DNA of 64,000 nucleotides from positions 62,001 to 126,000 of the forward strand of contig JACIZI010000005.1 of assembly GCA_014359475.1 (NCBI GenBank). The letters are read 5' to 3'. The stretch is from Marinobacter sp. Its GTDB lineage: Bacteria; Pseudomonadota; Gammaproteobacteria; Pseudomonadales; Oleiphilaceae. Each line of letters begins with the position of its first letter. Position 1 is the first letter of the stretch. The notes beneath the pieces were generated by a model. The model had not been told where the DNA came from. It ran no database searches and saw only the letters and a list, made by a program, of their open reading frames with translations. This document shows positions 29,747 to 41,053 of this stretch, in pieces. A program made the position numbers and the translations under genes.

Positions 29747-29794
29747 CCCCATCCGGCCCGAATGCATGATTTTCTGGCCGGAATGGGGGGTTTT
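29747..29794 (+). terminator. intrinsic terminator after alkJ
   Basis: CCCCAT-CCGGCC pairs with GGCCGG-A-ATGGGG around a 17-nt loop, followed by GGTTTTG. It closes the alkBGHJ transcript before the convergent regulator gene. A second, weaker hairpin CCCATTGC/GCAATGGG (29827-29852) may serve the opposite strand. Confidence 0.75.
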
Positions 29795-29858
29795 GCTATA
29801 TCGGGCCGGCGAAAGCATTGCCTTAGCCCATTGCGTAGTCACAGGCAATGGGTTGTGT

Positions 29859-30347
29859 TCACAGACCAGTCCCGGAGTCCTGTTTTCTATCCTCAGAAGC
29901 TGCAGCATTCAGTTGTTCCAGCATATCAGTCAGGCTCTTGTGATACATGGCGTAAAATTTTTCCAGATCGGCCAGTTTGGCGCGAGTCTGGTGATTCGTG
30001 ATGGACGACTTGGCTTCCTCGACCACCGTTTTTGCGGTTTCATATCTTTTCATCTGGCCTTCCAGAAAAGCAGCGTAGGGGTTCGGTCGGATTGAAAAAA
30101 AAACCTGTCGTTCGCCAGGCAGTGTCCGACGTTCGACAATGCCTAGCCGTTCAAGGAAGCAGGTATTGGTACTGACGCTGGCCTTGCTGATACGCAACAG
30201 ACCCACCAGCTCTGATGAACTCACCGGATCATCAGACACGATGAGTACCGCCCAGATTTGTCCGGCTATCCGTGATAATCCGTCGGATTGCGCCAGCAGG
30301 CCCATCCGTTCAATAAAGCGTGCATCTGATTCTGTTAGTGTTGTCAT
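29859..30347 (-). CDS. GbsR/MarR-like winged-helix regulator
   Basis: 162 residues. An HTH with LVGLLRISKASVSTNTCFLE (about 52-71) and the beta wing VERRTLPGERQVFFSI resemble GbsR/MarR proteins, followed by a C-terminal helical, probably dimerising part. The ATG at 30347 is used; a TTG two codons earlier is possible. It lies 64 bp after the ABC permease gene on the same strand, so it probably belongs to the exporter operon and controls it; control of the convergent alk operon cannot be excluded. Confidence 0.78.
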   Translation of the reverse strand: MTTLTESDARFIERMGLLAQSDGLSRIAGQIWAVLIVSDDPVSSSELVGLLRISKASVSTNTCFLERLGIVERRTLPGERQVFFSIRPNPYAAFLEGQMKRYETAKTVVEEAKSSITNHQTRAKLADLEKFYAMYHKSLTDMLEQLNAAASEDRKQDSGTGL

Positions 30348-30411
30348 AATCAAGCAAGTATAGCTGAGTGCCGCTTTTCATTTAAGATGCCTGTGATTAA
30401 CTTCGCACCGC

Positions 30412-31533
30412 TCACGCCATGGTGTTAAGGGTTCGCCGGAAACGTGCGAGAGCAAATCCGAACAGGGCAGCCCCGATAACGGCGATGGCCAGGAACTGCG
30501 GCCAGACGGTGGCGAAGCCCGCGCCACGATAAAGAATCGCCTGGGCCAGCATCACGAAATGCGTGTTGGGGGCGGCCAGCATGATGTACTGGACGGCATC
30601 CGGCATGCTCTCTCGTGGTGTCGAACCGCCGGAGAGCATCTGCAACGGCAGTAGCACCAGCATGAGAAGCAATGCGAACTGGGGCATGGAGCGAGCGACG
30701 GTGCCCAGGAAGATACCCATGGAGGTGGTGGCAAAAAGATGCAACGCCGCCCCGGCCAGGAACAGCGGAAGCGAGCCCTGGATCGGTACGGACAGCCAAC
30801 CCTGCACCACGGCAGTCAGTGCGAAGGCGGTGGCGGCAAGGACCACCAGAGCCATTGCCCACACCTTGCTGCTCATGATCTCGAACGGTGTGACCGGCAT
30901 CACCAGCAGATGCTCGACGGTGCCGTGCTCACGCTCGCGGATCAGCGCCGCGCCGGTCAGCACGATGGAAAGCATGGTCACATTATTGATGACCTGCATG
31001 ACGGCACCGAACCAGGACTTATTGAGCTGGGGGTTGAAACGGGCCCGCAGCGCCAGGTCCACTGGCATCTCCGGAACCTCGCGGTAGCGCTGGACGAAGG
31101 TGCGCACCTCATCGTTCACGATGGTCTGAATATAGCCGCTGCCGGTGAACGCCTGGCTCATGCGGGTGGCGTCGACGTTGAGCTGGATCGTGGGCCGCCG
31201 CCCTGCCAGCAGATCGCGCTGGAATTCCGGCGGGATATCCAGGGCAAAGGTGTCGAGACCGGCATCCATGCGGGCGTCCATCTCGGCCTGATCGATGATG
31301 TCCGGGGGCATGAAATAAGGCGGGTAAAAGGCGCTGACGATGCGCCACGACAGCGGCGAACGATCCTCGTTCACGACTGCGATCGGTGCCTTGTTGAGAG
31401 TCTCCGGCATGGCCGTGGCTGCCGTGTAGACCGATACAGTAAAGGCGTAGACAATCAGCACCAGCATGATCGGGTCGCGCAGCAGGCTGCGGAACTCCTT
31501 GACACCAAGATAACCAATGTTGGCAAGGCGCAT
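30412..31533 (-). CDS. ABC-2 type permease (YhhJ-like)
   Basis: 373 residues: one N-terminal membrane helix, a large periplasmic loop (about 50-170, SWRIVSAFYPPYFMPPDIID) and five helices with the ABC-2 signature (LIREREHGTVEHLLVMPVTP). The layout matches YhhJ, partner of RbbA and YhiI. It lies 3 bp after the ABC ATPase-permease gene, so they are co-translated. It would form the export channel with the RbbA-like protein. Confidence 0.9.
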   Translation of the reverse strand: MRLANIGYLGVKEFRSLLRDPIMLVLIVYAFTVSVYTAATAMPETLNKAPIAVVNEDRSPLSWRIVSAFYPPYFMPPDIIDQAEMDARMDAGLDTFALDIPPEFQRDLLAGRRPTIQLNVDATRMSQAFTGSGYIQTIVNDEVRTFVQRYREVPEMPVDLALRARFNPQLNKSWFGAVMQVINNVTMLSIVLTGAALIREREHGTVEHLLVMPVTPFEIMSSKVWAMALVVLAATAFALTAVVQGWLSVPIQGSLPLFLAGAALHLFATTSMGIFLGTVARSMPQFALLLMLVLLPLQMLSGGSTPRESMPDAVQYIMLAAPNTHFVMLAQAILYRGAGFATVWPQFLAIAVIGAALFGFALARFRRTLNTMA

Positions 31534-31536
31534 GGG

Positions 31537-34332
31537 CTAACGCTCCTGCTTCTTGAGCAGCGCCGCGGCGAGCCCGATCAGGATCGGCGGGGCCAAAGCC
31601 AGCGGGAGAAAAGCGGCGTGCAGGTCGGAGAAGTTGAGGGCCTTCGAAAACGTGCCACGGGCAATGGTCAGAAAATGCGTGGTCGGGTAGATCTGGCCGA
31701 TCAGCCGGCCCGTCCCTTCGAGAGACGAGACCGGGTCGATCATGCCGGAGAAGTTTGCCGCCGGCAGGATGGTGAGCACCGCCGTGCCAAAAATCGCCGC
31801 GATCTGGCTGCGCATGAAGGTGGAAATCAACAGCCCCATGGCCGTGGCGGCGCTGACATAGAGCAGTGCCCCCGCCGCCAGCGTCAGGAAGCTGCCCTCC
31901 AGAGGCACGCCGAAGACAGTCACCGCCAGCAGCGTGAGCAGCAGGAAGCTCAGGAAGGACAGCACCACATAAGGGAGTTGCTTGCCGATCAGGAATTCGA
32001 GCCGCGTGGTTGGCGTGACGTAGAAATTGGTGATCGAGCCGAGCTCTTTTTCGCGCACCACACTAAGCGCCGCGAGCATCGCCGGGATCAGCATGAGTAA
32101 CAACGGAATCACTGCCGGCACCATCGCCACCAGACTCTTGACGTCCGGGTTGTAGCGGAACCGGGTCTCGATATTGACCAGCCCCGCCAGAGCCTCGCCG
32201 TGGCCGGCCTCACGCGCTTTTGTGGCCAGCCAGTGGGCGTGAATCCCCTGCACATAGCCGCGCACGGTCTCTGCCCGGGTGGGCATGGCTCCGTCGATCC
32301 AGGCACCGATCTCGACCCGCCGGCCCCGCGCAATGTCCCGCGCGAAGCCCGGCGGTATCTCGATTGCCAGACTGATGTCACCTTCGCGCATACGCCGGTC
32401 CAGTTCGGCATCACTGGTAATCGGGGCGCGCTCGATGAAGTACCGGGAGCCCGCGAGGTTAAGGGTATAGTCGCGGCTGAGGCTGGTCTGGTCACGGTCC
32501 ATTACCGCGAAGCTCAGGTCCTCCACATCGAGGCTGATCCCATAGCCCATTACAAACATCAGAATGACGCTGCCGAGCATCGCCAGGGTTAACCGGATGG
32601 GATCGCGGCGCAGCTCCAGTGTTTCACGGCGGGCCTGACCCATCATGCGTTGCGGGTCGAACAGGTGCCGCCAGCCGCCTGCCCCGGGGGAACCACCTGA
32701 TTCTTCCCCCGAATCAAGCATAGTGGCTTCGTGGGACTGCCCGGCCTCCTGTGCGCTGGCCTCCGCCGAGGCATCCTCCAGATAGGCGATAAAGGCTTCT
32801 TCCAGGGATTTTGCACCCCGCTTTTCAACCAGGGCATCGGGTGCGTCGGTCACCAGTACCCGCCCCGCGTGCATCAGTGATATCCGGTCGCAACGCTCGG
32901 CCTCATTCATGAAGTGCGTAGAGATGAAGATAGTCACCCCGTCACGGCGCGACAGCTCCACCAGGATACGCCAGAAAGAATCACGAGCCACAGGATCGAC
33001 ACCCGAGGTGGGCTCATCGAGAATCAGCATCTCGGGTTTGTGAATGGTGGCCACCGCCAACGAAAGGCGCTGCCGCAACCCAAGGGGCAGCGCCCCCGGC
33101 AGGCTGTCCGCCACAATGGCGAGATCGAAGCGCTCCAGCATTTCATCCACCCGTTCCGGAATCCCGGCGGCGGGCACCCGGAACAATCGGGCATGCAACA
33201 CCAGGTTCTGACGCACCGTCAGTTCGGTATAGAGGGAGAAGAACTGGGACATGTAACCGACACGGCTACGGGTGACAAGGTCGTGGGGATCCACTTCCTG
33301 CCCGAACAACCGGGCCTGACCTTCGCTCGGTGGCAGCAGCCCGGTCAGCATCTTCATCGTCGTGGTCTTGCCACAGCCATTGGAGCCGAGAAAGCCGAAG
33401 ATTTCCCCCCGCGACACGCGCAGGTTCACCTGATCCACCGCCGTAAAATCACCGAAACGTTTGGTCAGATCCCGGGCCTCGATCGCGGCGCCCTCACCGT
33501 CTTCCGGCCGGGGCGGAATCTCCACCGCCCGATAACCCCGGCGTTTCTCTTCCGGCAACAGCCGGATGAAGGCCGCCTCCAGCGAATCGGTCCCGGTGCT
33601 GTGCAACAGGGCAGCGGGTGTGTCCCGGGCCAGTACGCGGCCACCATCCATGGCCGCCAGCCAGTCGAAGCGTGCCGCTTCCTCCATATAGGCGGTGGCT
33701 ACCAGCACACTCATGCGTGGGCGGGAGCGACGGATGCTGGCAATCAGCTCCCAGAACTGGCGCCGGGACAGGGGATCAACGCCGGTGGTTGGTTCATCGA
33801 GGATGAGCAGGTCCGGATCGTGGATCAGCGCGCAGCACAGGCCAAGCTTCTGCTTCATGCCACCCGAGAGCTTGCCCGCGGGCCGTTCCAGAAAGGATCG
33901 GAGCCCGGTAGTCCCGGTCAGCCTGTCGATGCGCCGCGCCCGCTCGCCCGCGTCTTGCCCGAACAGCCTCCCGAAGAATTCCAGGTTCTCAGCCACCGAA
34001 AGCGTCGGATAGAGGTTCCCCCCCAGCCCCTGGGGCATGTAAGCGATCCTTGGGCCAACCGTTTGACGATGGCGGGCATCCGCCATCGTGCCGCCAAGCA
34101 CCTCTACCTGCCCTTCCTGGATCGCCCGGGCACCCGCAACCAGCGCCAGCAGGCTCGATTTGCCCACGCCATCCGGGCCGATCAGCCCGGCCATACAGCC
34201 GGCAGGGATATCCAGGCTGACCTCTTCAAGCGCGCACACCTTGCCATAGCGCAGGGTTACTTCCTGCAGACGCGCAACCGGCGCAGCCGTTGCTTCGCCA
34301 TCCCCGACCCTCGCAGGGGATATCGGACTCAT
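31537..34332 (-). CDS. RbbA-like fused ABC transporter (two ATPase domains plus permease)
   Basis: 931 residues. ATPase 1 (about 20-245): GPDGVGKSS, signature KLSGGMKQK, Walker [14 protein letters not shown]. ATPase 2 (about 285-510): [21 protein letters not shown] at the signature, [12 protein letters not shown]. The C-terminal ABC-2 permease (about 560-931) has [20 protein letters not shown]. Length and order match E. coli RbbA/YhiH (911 residues). E. coli RbbA was reported to act on ribosomes, but in this operon with YhhJ- and YhiI-like genes drug or lipid export is the more likely role. ATGA overlap with the upstream HlyD gene. Confidence 0.9.
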   Translation of the reverse strand: MSPISPARVGDGEATAAPVARLQEVTLRYGKVCALEEVSLDIPAGCMAGLIGPDGVGKSSLLALVAGARAIQEGQVEVLGGTMADARHRQTVGPRIAYMPQGLGGNLYPTLSVAENLEFFGRLFGQDAGERARRIDRLTGTTGLRSFLERPAGKLSGGMKQKLGLCCALIHDPDLLILDEPTTGVDPLSRRQFWELIASIRRSRPRMSVLVATAYMEEAARFDWLAAMDGGRVLARDTPAALLHSTGTDSLEAAFIRLLPEEKRRGYRAVEIPPRPEDGEGAAIEARDLTKRFGDFTAVDQVNLRVSRGEIFGFLGSNGCGKTTTMKMLTGLLPPSEGQARLFGQEVDPHDLVTRSRVGYMSQFFSLYTELTVRQNLVLHARLFRVPAAGIPERVDEMLERFDLAIVADSLPGALPLGLRQRLSLAVATIHKPEMLILDEPTSGVDPVARDSFWRILVELSRRDGVTIFISTHFMNEAERCDRISLMHAGRVLVTDAPDALVEKRGAKSLEEAFIAYLEDASAEASAQEAGQSHEATMLDSGEESGGSPGAGGWRHLFDPQRMMGQARRETLELRRDPIRLTLAMLGSVILMFVMGYGISLDVEDLSFAVMDRDQTSLSRDYTLNLAGSRYFIERAPITSDAELDRRMREGDISLAIEIPPGFARDIARGRRVEIGAWIDGAMPTRAETVRGYVQGIHAHWLATKAREAGHGEALAGLVNIETRFRYNPDVKSLVAMVPAVIPLLLMLIPAMLAALSVVREKELGSITNFYVTPTTRLEFLIGKQLPYVVLSFLSFLLLTLLAVTVFGVPLEGSFLTLAAGALLYVSAATAMGLLISTFMRSQIAAIFGTAVLTILPAANFSGMIDPVSSLEGTGRLIGQIYPTTHFLTIARGTFSKALNFSDLHAAFLPLALAPPILIGLAAALLKKQER

Positions 34333-35405
34333 TGCGACGGCAGCCTCGTCTGCAGCTGGGCCGGCCAGTCCACCTGCGGGTCAAGCCGCACCCAGGCCAT
34401 GCCTGGCAAACCGGTCTTGACCTGGCGGAGATGCTCTCTGAGCAGGTCCGGGTCAATCTGCGCCTTGACACGGAACATCAGCTTCTGGCGCTCTTCTTCC
34501 GTCTCCACCGTTTTGGGAGTGAACTGCGCAACATCCGCCACGAAGGAGATTTCCGCCGGGATCACATATTGCGGTGCCGCGTCGAGCACCAGCCGGGCCT
34601 CGGCCCCGAGTGCGACCCGCCCCGCCTGTTCCGTCGGCAGGAAAAAGGTCATGTACACATCCGTCAGATCGACCATATTCAGCACCACTCCGCCCGGAGA
34701 GAGCACCTCGCCGGGCTGGGCGACACGGTACTGTACGCGACCGTCACGGGACGCTTTCAGGGTACTGTCGTCGATATCAGCCTGGATGCGCTCGATAGTG
34801 GCCTGGACCGCCTCCACGGTCGAGTGCGCCGCGATGACATTTGATCGGGCCTGGCCAATGGCGGCCTGCGCGGCCGCAGCCTGAGCCTGTGCCGCGGCGA
34901 CCGCAGCCCTGGCCGCCTGAAAGGCCGCACGGTCATCGTCCAGCTTGGAGATGGGAACGGCATCTTTGCCTGCAAGTTCTTCGCTACGGGCCAGGCGCCG
35001 TTGGGCTGCGTCGAGCTCGGCCCGCCGCTGGGCAATAAGCGCCTCGGCGGCCTGTTTCTCGGCTTGTCGCTGGGTTACCTGGCTCTGGGCGGTCTCGATG
35101 CCCATCCGGGCCTGCTGCAAGCGCGCTTGAGCCTCGCGGCGCTGTGCCTCCAGGACGGCTGTATCCATTCTCGCCAGCTCATCGCCGGCTCCCACAAAGT
35201 CGCCTTCGCCAGCCAGGATATCCCTGACCCGGCCGCCCGTTTTGGTGGCAATGTCAATCTCGACCGCCTCAACCCTTCCGTTACCGGACGCAATGCCCTT
35301 TATCGACCCTTCCGGCTGCATAGACCACCAGACCCACCCCGCCAGACCAACGACAACTAAAGCGATCAGGGCTCGCGCCCACCCGACACTCAGAAATGTT
35401 TTCAT
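34329..35405 (-). CDS. HlyD-type membrane fusion protein (YhiI-like)
   Basis: 358 residues: an N-terminal membrane anchor ([17 protein letters not shown]), lipoyl half ([20 protein letters not shown]), a coiled coil rich in Gln/Ala/Arg (about 80-205) and second half ([19 protein letters not shown]). First gene of the exporter operon HlyD-RbbA-YhhJ-regulator; its stop overlaps the next start (ATGA). It would connect the ABC unit with a TolC-type channel encoded elsewhere. Confidence 0.9.
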   Translation of the reverse strand: MKTFLSVGWARALIALVVVGLAGWVWWSMQPEGSIKGIASGNGRVEAVEIDIATKTGGRVRDILAGEGDFVGAGDELARMDTAVLEAQRREAQARLQQARMGIETAQSQVTQRQAEKQAAEALIAQRRAELDAAQRRLARSEELAGKDAVPISKLDDDRAAFQAARAAVAAAQAQAAAAQAAIGQARSNVIAAHSTVEAVQATIERIQADIDDSTLKASRDGRVQYRVAQPGEVLSPGGVVLNMVDLTDVYMTFFLPTEQAGRVALGAEARLVLDAAPQYVIPAEISFVADVAQFTPKTVETEEERQKLMFRVKAQIDPDLLREHLRQVKTGLPGMAWVRLDPQVDWPAQLQTRLPSQ

Positions 35406-35476
35406 TGTGCGCCTTCCTTTGATTTCTCACGTTTCATTACAGCGCAGCCGGGAAAACCCATTCCAGCTTCACAGCA

Positions 35477-35563
35477 CTAGCAGCCTGTCGGACTTAAGCA
35501 ATCGTCACGAGCAAGGCGGGAAAACGGCGCAGCAGATTAGCCTTAAGCCCGACCGGCTGCTAG
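35477..35563. repeat. miniature inverted-repeat element, internally deleted copy
   Basis: 87 bp bounded by CTAG and about 22-bp imperfect terminal inverted repeats (CAGCCTGTCGGACTTAAG at the left end, its near complement at the right). The sequence matches both ends of the 168-bp copy at 41054-41221 in opposite orientation but lacks the middle. It encodes nothing. Its right end overlaps the stop codon of the RND pump gene. Confidence 0.8.
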
Positions 35564-38500
35564 CCCCCCTGTGCCCCGTTTTCGCCCGTCCCGCGGCCCA
35601 GGGAATCAGTGATTCGGCGAACAACTACGTAGAACAGTGGAATGAAGAAGGTCGCCAGAATCGTCGCTGAGATCATACCACCAAGAACTGCCGTGCCTAT
35701 GGCAATACGCGTGGTTGCGCCGGCGCCGCTGGCGAAGGCGAGCGGCACCACCCCCATACTGAAAGCCACCGATGTCATCAAAATTGGCCTCAGGCGCACA
35801 CGGGCAGCTTCCTTGGTTGCCTCTATCAGCTTCATACCCTGATCCTCCAGGGAGCGGGCAAATTCCACCAGAAGAATCGCGTTGCGTGAGGTAACACCGA
35901 CGGTCGTCAGGATGCCGACCTGGAAAAACACGTCGTTGGGCAAGCCCCGAACCATGGCCGCAAGTACGGCCCCCAGTATGCCAAGCGGAACCGCAAGCAT
36001 AACGGAAATCGGAATCGTCCAGCTCTCATAGAGCGCGGCGAGCGCCAGAAACACCACCAATATCGACAGCGCGTAGAGTAGTGGCGCCTGGGCTCCGGCC
36101 TGGCGTTCCTGATAGGACAAGCCACTCCAGGCCCCGGCCACACCGTTCGGAAGCTGGGCGATCAGGCGTTCGATCTCGGCCATGGCTTCGCCGGTGCTGT
36201 AACCCGGTGCCGGCTCACCCTGAATCTGGCGCGATGGAACACCGTTGAAGCGCTCGAGGCGCGGCGAGCCATAATTCCAGCGCCCACTGGTGACTTCACT
36301 CAACGGTGTCATGGTGCCATCGGCGGTCCGCAGGTACCACTCGTCGAAATCTTGCGGCAACATCCGGAACGGGGCATCACCCTGAAGGTATACTCGCTTT
36401 ACGCGACCCTCATGAAGAAAGTCATTGACGTATTGAGAGCCCCAGGTTACAGACAACAGCTGATTGATTTCAGCGAGCGACAGGCCCAGAGCCTGTGCTT
36501 TTTCGTGGTCTATATCGATTTTATAACGTGGATTGTCAGCCAGACCATTTGGGCGAACACTAGTGAGAACCGGGCTTTGGGATGCCATTTGCAGCAATTG
36601 ACCCTGAGCCGCCATCAGCGCTTCATGCCCGATTGCCCCGCGATCCTGTAAGCGCAGCTCAAAGCCAAGCGCCTGTCCCAGCTCCGGAATTGGTGGCAGG
36701 TTGAATGCGAAGACCCGCCCGTCGCGAACCAGACCGGCAAGCGCTCCATTCGCCCTTTGAATAATGGCACCAACGCTTTGGGTTTCGGGGTCGCGCTCGC
36801 TCCAGGGTTTCAGGTTGACAAACGCCAGTCCGGCATTCTGCGCCCGGCCTGCAAAACTGAAGCCGGCGACGGTAAAGATCCCCCGCACCTCATCCTGTTC
36901 AAGGAAATAGTCTTCGATTATATTTATCGAATCAATCGTACGCTGCTGGGTTGCACCCGGGGGCAGTTGGTACTGCACGACAACGAATCCCTGGTCTTCC
37001 GCCGGCAAGAAGCCACCGGGCAAACGCATAAAAAGAGCCGCCACCAGAACGACGATACCCAGGAACACCACCGTATAAAGCCAGGCATGGCGTGCGGTAT
37101 GGCCAACCAGCCGGACATAACCCACCGTCAGTCGCCCCAACCCCGATTCGAACCAGCCAAACCATTTTTGCAGCAAGGTTTTATCGTGGGAAGGTTTCAG
37201 CAGCCGGCCACACAGCATGGGGCTGAGAATCAGGGCGACCAATACAGAGAGAATCATGGCCCCGGCGATACTCAGGGAAAACTGCCGGTAAATGGCCCCG
37301 GTGGAGCCGGGAAAGAAGGCCATGGGAATAAAGACAGCAGAAAGGACGACACCGATGCCCACCAGGGCACTGGCGATCTGCCCCATGGACTTTCGTGTTG
37401 CCTCCATCGGGCCAAGCCCATCCTCATGCATAACCCGTTCGACGTTCTCCACCACAACAATCGCATCGTCCACCAGCAGGCCGATGGCCAGCACCAGACC
37501 AAACAGGGTGAGCATGTTGATGGAAAACCCGAAGGCCGCCATGATCGCAAACGTGCCCAGCAGCACCACCGGAATTGCGATCGCCGGTATCAGTGTGGCC
37601 CGCCAGCTCTGGAGAAACAGCAGCATGACCAGGACCACAAGTGCGACTGCCTCGATAATTGTCTGCACCACCGCGTTGATGGAGGCCTCCACGAAGGGCG
37701 CCGTCTGATAGGGATACCGAATCTCCACCCCTTCGGGAAAGTAGGGCCGCAGTTCCTGTAGGCGGGCCTTGACAGCCTCCGTGACACCGAGGGAATTGGC
37801 GCCCGGCGCCAGATTGATGCCGAGGCCGGCCGCCGGCTCACCATCATAGAAACTGTCGATCTGGACCGCACCACCGCCCAGCTCGACGCGGGCAACATCC
37901 GCCAACCGCACCCGGGAGCCATCGGGCATACTTTTGAGAAGGATGTTACGAAACTCTTCAACTGAGGTGAGCAGGGTCTGGGCAGTGACCGTGGCGTTGA
38001 GCTGCTGGCCCTCGACCGCCGGCAACCCTCCCAGTTGACCGGCGGTCACCTGGGCATTCTGCGCCTCAACTGCAGAACTCACATCGGCAACCGTCAGGCC
38101 GTAATTATTCAGCGCCGAAGGGTCCAGCCAGATCCGCATCGCATATTCCGATCCGAAAACCTGCACACTGCCGACACCCGTGACCCGTCCAACCGGTTCG
38201 GCCAGCTCGGAACTGATGAAATCCGCCAGATCAAGCTTGCTGAGGCGCCCGTCGGTGGAGACGAAGGCCATCACCATCAGAAAGCTGGTACAGGCCTTCT
38301 CGACACTGATCCCCTGCTGGCGTACCACGCCAGGGAGCCGCGGTTCAGCCAGCTTCAGCTTGTTCTGCACCTGGACCTGGGCAATATCCGGATCGGTACC
38401 GGCCGCAAAGGTGAGAGTAATCGTGGCATGACCCGAGGAATCCGCTGTCGAGCCCATATAGAGCAGGTTGTCGAGACCGGTCATTTCTTGCTCAATGACC

Positions 38501-38688
38501 TGAACCACGGTATTGGACACCGTATCCGCCGATGCGCCCGGGTAATCCGCCTGAATCTCTACCGCTGGCGGTGCCACCGTGGGATATCTTTGCACCGGCA
38601 AAACAAAGATTGCCATGATGCCGGCCAGCATAGCGACAATCGCCAGCACCCATGCAAAAACAGGCCGGGAAATAAAGAAATTGATCAT
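35560..38688 (-). CDS. RND efflux transporter, AcrB/MexB type
   Basis: 1042 residues, HAE1-type proton antiporter in the inner membrane. N-terminal [20 protein letters not shown]; the proton-relay Asp pair is in [16 protein letters not shown] (about 400-415); a large periplasmic loop follows each of TM1 and TM7; TM pattern 12. Gene order adaptor-pump with an ATGA overlap. The TAG stop (35562-35560) lies inside the end of a miniature element, so the extreme C-terminus may have been set by insertion; the length is still normal (AcrB 1049). No TolC-type gene is next to it. Confidence 0.95.
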   Translation of the reverse strand: MINFFISRPVFAWVLAIVAMLAGIMAIFVLPVQRYPTVAPPAVEIQADYPGASADTVSNTVVQVIEQEMTGLDNLLYMGSTADSSGHATITLTFAAGTDPDIAQVQVQNKLKLAEPRLPGVVRQQGISVEKACTSFLMVMAFVSTDGRLSKLDLADFISSELAEPVGRVTGVGSVQVFGSEYAMRIWLDPSALNNYGLTVADVSSAVEAQNAQVTAGQLGGLPAVEGQQLNATVTAQTLLTSVEEFRNILLKSMPDGSRVRLADVARVELGGGAVQIDSFYDGEPAAGLGINLAPGANSLGVTEAVKARLQELRPYFPEGVEIRYPYQTAPFVEASINAVVQTIIEAVALVVLVMLLFLQSWRATLIPAIAIPVVLLGTFAIMAAFGFSINMLTLFGLVLAIGLLVDDAIVVVENVERVMHEDGLGPMEATRKSMGQIASALVGIGVVLSAVFIPMAFFPGSTGAIYRQFSLSIAGAMILSVLVALILSPMLCGRLLKPSHDKTLLQKWFGWFESGLGRLTVGYVRLVGHTARHAWLYTVVFLGIVVLVAALFMRLPGGFLPAEDQGFVVVQYQLPPGATQQRTIDSINIIEDYFLEQDEVRGIFTVAGFSFAGRAQNAGLAFVNLKPWSERDPETQSVGAIIQRANGALAGLVRDGRVFAFNLPPIPELGQALGFELRLQDRGAIGHEALMAAQGQLLQMASQSPVLTSVRPNGLADNPRYKIDIDHEKAQALGLSLAEINQLLSVTWGSQYVNDFLHEGRVKRVYLQGDAPFRMLPQDFDEWYLRTADGTMTPLSEVTSGRWNYGSPRLERFNGVPSRQIQGEPAPGYSTGEAMAEIERLIAQLPNGVAGAWSGLSYQERQAGAQAPLLYALSILVVFLALAALYESWTIPISVMLAVPLGILGAVLAAMVRGLPNDVFFQVGILTTVGVTSRNAILLVEFARSLEDQGMKLIEATKEAARVRLRPILMTSVAFSMGVVPLAFASGAGATTRIAIGTAVLGGMISATILATFFIPLFYVVVRRITDSLGRGTGENGAQGG

Positions 38689-39938
38689 CCGGCGGCTCCC
38701 TCTTTGCCCGAGGTGCTGGCACTCGAACTGTCGGCGCCCCCGGCTGGCCCGTTGCTGGCCGGTTGCAAAGGTATATCCGCCGGGACTGGCTTGACCTTGG
38801 CACCAGGACTAACCTTTTGCAGCCCCGAGACAATCAGGCGATCACCCGGCTCCAGCCCCTTCTCAACCAGCCAGAAAGCACCAATCGCGCGGTTCGTTTC
38901 CAGCTGACGGTTCACGACCTTATCTTCGCTGTTCACCAACATGGCCGTGGCCCCTCCCTGTGGGTTACGGGTTACCCCCTGCTGCGGCGCCAGGATGGCA
39001 TTTTCCCGAACGCCCTCAGTTAACCTGACGCGCACATACATACCGGGCAAGAGGTCCTCATCCGGGTTGGGGAACACCCCTCTGAGGCTGACCGAGCTGG
39101 TGCCCTGATTGACGGTCACATCCGTTACATCGACGCGGCCACGGTGGGGATAGACCGAGCCGTCTTCGCGCAACAAAACGAGCTCGGCACGATCCGAGCC
39201 GGTCTGTGGCTCAGAGTCCTTGCTCCGGGAAGAGCGAATCTGCCTGAGTTTATCGACCGGCAGCTGGATATCCACATACATCGGGTCGAGCTGCACCAGG
39301 CGAGCCAGCGGCTGGGCCTGGTTGGCGGTGACCAATGCGCCTTCTGTGAACAGTGTCGGGCCTGTGCGTCCGCTGATGGGTGCCTTGACTTCGGTATACT
39401 CCAGCTCGATACGTGCGGTTTCCACCATGGCCTCGGAACGCGAAACATTCGCTCGGGCGCTTTCCAGAGCGGCAAGCGCTTCGTCACGCTGACGTTCGCT
39501 TACCGCCTTCTTCTTGAACAAGTCCGAGGTGCGCACCCACTCCCGCTGCGCCTGGCGTAGCTCCGCCCGGGCACGTTCCAGTTCCGCCTGAGCTGTTGCA
39601 TTGGCGGCACGATAACGGTTGGGATCGATACGGTAGAGAACATCGCCTGCATTCACCTCCGCACCCTGTTGAAAAAGCCGTTCCTGCAAAATACCGGTGA
39701 CCTGCGGTCTCAGTTCAGCGATGCGGTAGGCCGCCGTCCGGCCGGGCAACTCCATCGACAGGGTCACTCGCTGAGGCTGCAACTCTACAACACCCACTTC
39801 AGGGGGTGGTGGGGCAGAACCTGAGCCACCCGTCTGATTGGACGAACTGTCGCAGCCGACAAGAAACAATACCATCAACCAGACTGGTAAAATGCGGGCC
39901 CCGAACATAGGCGCCACCAGGCTCTTCTCTGTCTGCAT
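38685..39938 (-). CDS. RND periplasmic adaptor, AcrA/MexA type lipoprotein
   Basis: 417 residues. Signal peptide with lipobox LVGC (about 26-29) followed by a Ser/Gly/Pro linker. The lipoyl domain ([20 protein letters not shown]), hairpin with Arg/Glu/Ala heptads (about 105-185), ...[21 protein letters not shown], and beta-barrel are in order. It joins the pump to an outer-membrane channel. AGAGG lies 8 bp before the ATG. A shorter start at the next Met ([10 protein letters not shown]) is possible. Confidence 0.93.
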   Translation of the reverse strand: MQTEKSLVAPMFGARILPVWLMVLFLVGCDSSSNQTGGSGSAPPPPEVGVVELQPQRVTLSMELPGRTAAYRIAELRPQVTGILQERLFQQGAEVNAGDVLYRIDPNRYRAANATAQAELERARAELRQAQREWVRTSDLFKKKAVSERQRDEALAALESARANVSRSEAMVETARIELEYTEVKAPISGRTGPTLFTEGALVTANQAQPLARLVQLDPMYVDIQLPVDKLRQIRSSRSKDSEPQTGSDRAELVLLREDGSVYPHRGRVDVTDVTVNQGTSSVSLRGVFPNPDEDLLPGMYVRVRLTEGVRENAILAPQQGVTRNPQGGATAMLVNSEDKVVNRQLETNRAIGAFWLVEKGLEPGDRLIVSGLQKVSPGAKVKPVPADIPLQPASNGPAGGADSSSASTSGKEGAAG

Positions 39939-39994
39939 GTCACTAACCTCTCAATGAGCGAACGACCCAAAGACCGCATGGAGTATGCGGTCAT

Positions 39995-40984
39995 CTAAAA
40001 CCAGGTCGAGAGAACGACTGACCCGAACTGATCGAAACTGTCCTGTTCCTCGAATTCCTTGCTGCGCCACAAATAGGTGTACGCCACCTGCCAGCGGTCC
40101 CAGGTCAGCGCCGCACCCACCTGGACATCGCCAACCCATTCGCGACGCTCCACGGAATGACTGTCCTCAAAGGTATTGCCATCAAGCAGCAAGTTGTGGG
40201 CCATGTAGCGACCTTCTACTTCAGCAAATGTATACCAGCTGAAGCCCTGGTCACGCCGAAAGGACGACCGCCCGCCGTGCGCAGGAGCGACGGAAGGGAT
40301 GCCGAAACTGCGATCGAGCCCGTCCCCGAAGCGCAGCGCAAGGCCGCTGGAGGCAAAGGTGTACAGGTTGCCCAGCGCAAACCCGGCAGACGGGCCGTAT
40401 TCCACCTCCAGCCCGGCAAGACCCTGCTGAATGAACCAATTGCGCTCGTAAGCGACATTCACAACCGGCTCATTGTGAAGCTGATTTTCCCAACCCTCCG
40501 GCTTTGCTGTCGCAATCAACTCGTGAAAATTCCGCTGGGTCACTTCGGCGCCGGAAGCCGGTCCCACGATGCCCACATCGATCTGCAGGCTTTCTGCCAG
40601 CCGCCAGCCATCATGCTGACTCTCGTTTAGTAGCGAGACTCCGCCGAACAACAGGCCGGCGTAAGGACGATCATCCTTAATCAATCTTTCGATTTCAATA
40701 TCTTCTGGCGTATACATCTGCTGACCGAGGCGATAAGCCACGCCAACCAGGCTACTGGCCGACCAGCCCGGCAGCATTTCCGCGAAACCACGCGACCAGT
40801 GCCCCTCAGCGGGCTCAAAGGCCCAGATGCCCTCTACGCCATTGGTATAGTGACCATCGCCACCGGCAGAGAACACGTCGTTTTCCACTTTAAGAGTGAG
40901 CAGGCCATCCGCGGAGACCTGTATGGGGGAGGTCGCAAGCACCATGCCCCACCACCAATGGGATTTCACATGTCTGAGCTGCAT
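39995..40984 (-). CDS. LpxR-like lipid A 3'-O-deacylase (DUF2219)
   Basis: About 329 residues: a signal peptide (MVLATSPIQVSA) and a barrel protein with the LpxR motifs END (Asn35, Asp36) and HYTNG (Thr47), ending in a C-terminal Phe (VVLSTWF). LpxR removes the 3'-acyloxyacyl group of lipid A in the outer membrane. GGAG lies 5 bp before the ATG at 40984; an extension to 41050 has no ribosome site. It is 56 bp before the pump adaptor on the same strand and could be the first gene of that operon. Confidence 0.8.
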   Translation of the reverse strand: MQLRHVKSHWWWGMVLATSPIQVSADGLLTLKVENDVFSAGGDGHYTNGVEGIWAFEPAEGHWSRGFAEMLPGWSASSLVGVAYRLGQQMYTPEDIEIERLIKDDRPYAGLLFGGVSLLNESQHDGWRLAESLQIDVGIVGPASGAEVTQRNFHELIATAKPEGWENQLHNEPVVNVAYERNWFIQQGLAGLEVEYGPSAGFALGNLYTFASSGLALRFGDGLDRSFGIPSVAPAHGGRSSFRRDQGFSWYTFAEVEGRYMAHNLLLDGNTFEDSHSVERREWVGDVQVGAALTWDRWQVAYTYLWRSKEFEEQDSFDQFGSVVLSTWF

Positions 40985-41053
40985 AGAGACTCCATTGCCA
41001 GTGCCGAATCGGACTTGTGGGGAAAAGCGCTTGTTTCCAGGCGTTGCCATGCC

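Noticed and set aside
33000-33110. Second ATPase of the RbbA-like protein lacks the standard LSGGQ signature (LPLGL)
   Set aside because: LPLG-type signatures are, as far as I recall, usual in the second ATPase of RbbA/YbhF-like exporters, so not a sign of decay.
32914-34884. 656-residue plus-strand open frame opposite the RbbA and HlyD genes
   Set aside because: Shadow of the ABC ATPase and fusion-protein frames; His/Gln/Arg-rich without domains and spanning two real genes.
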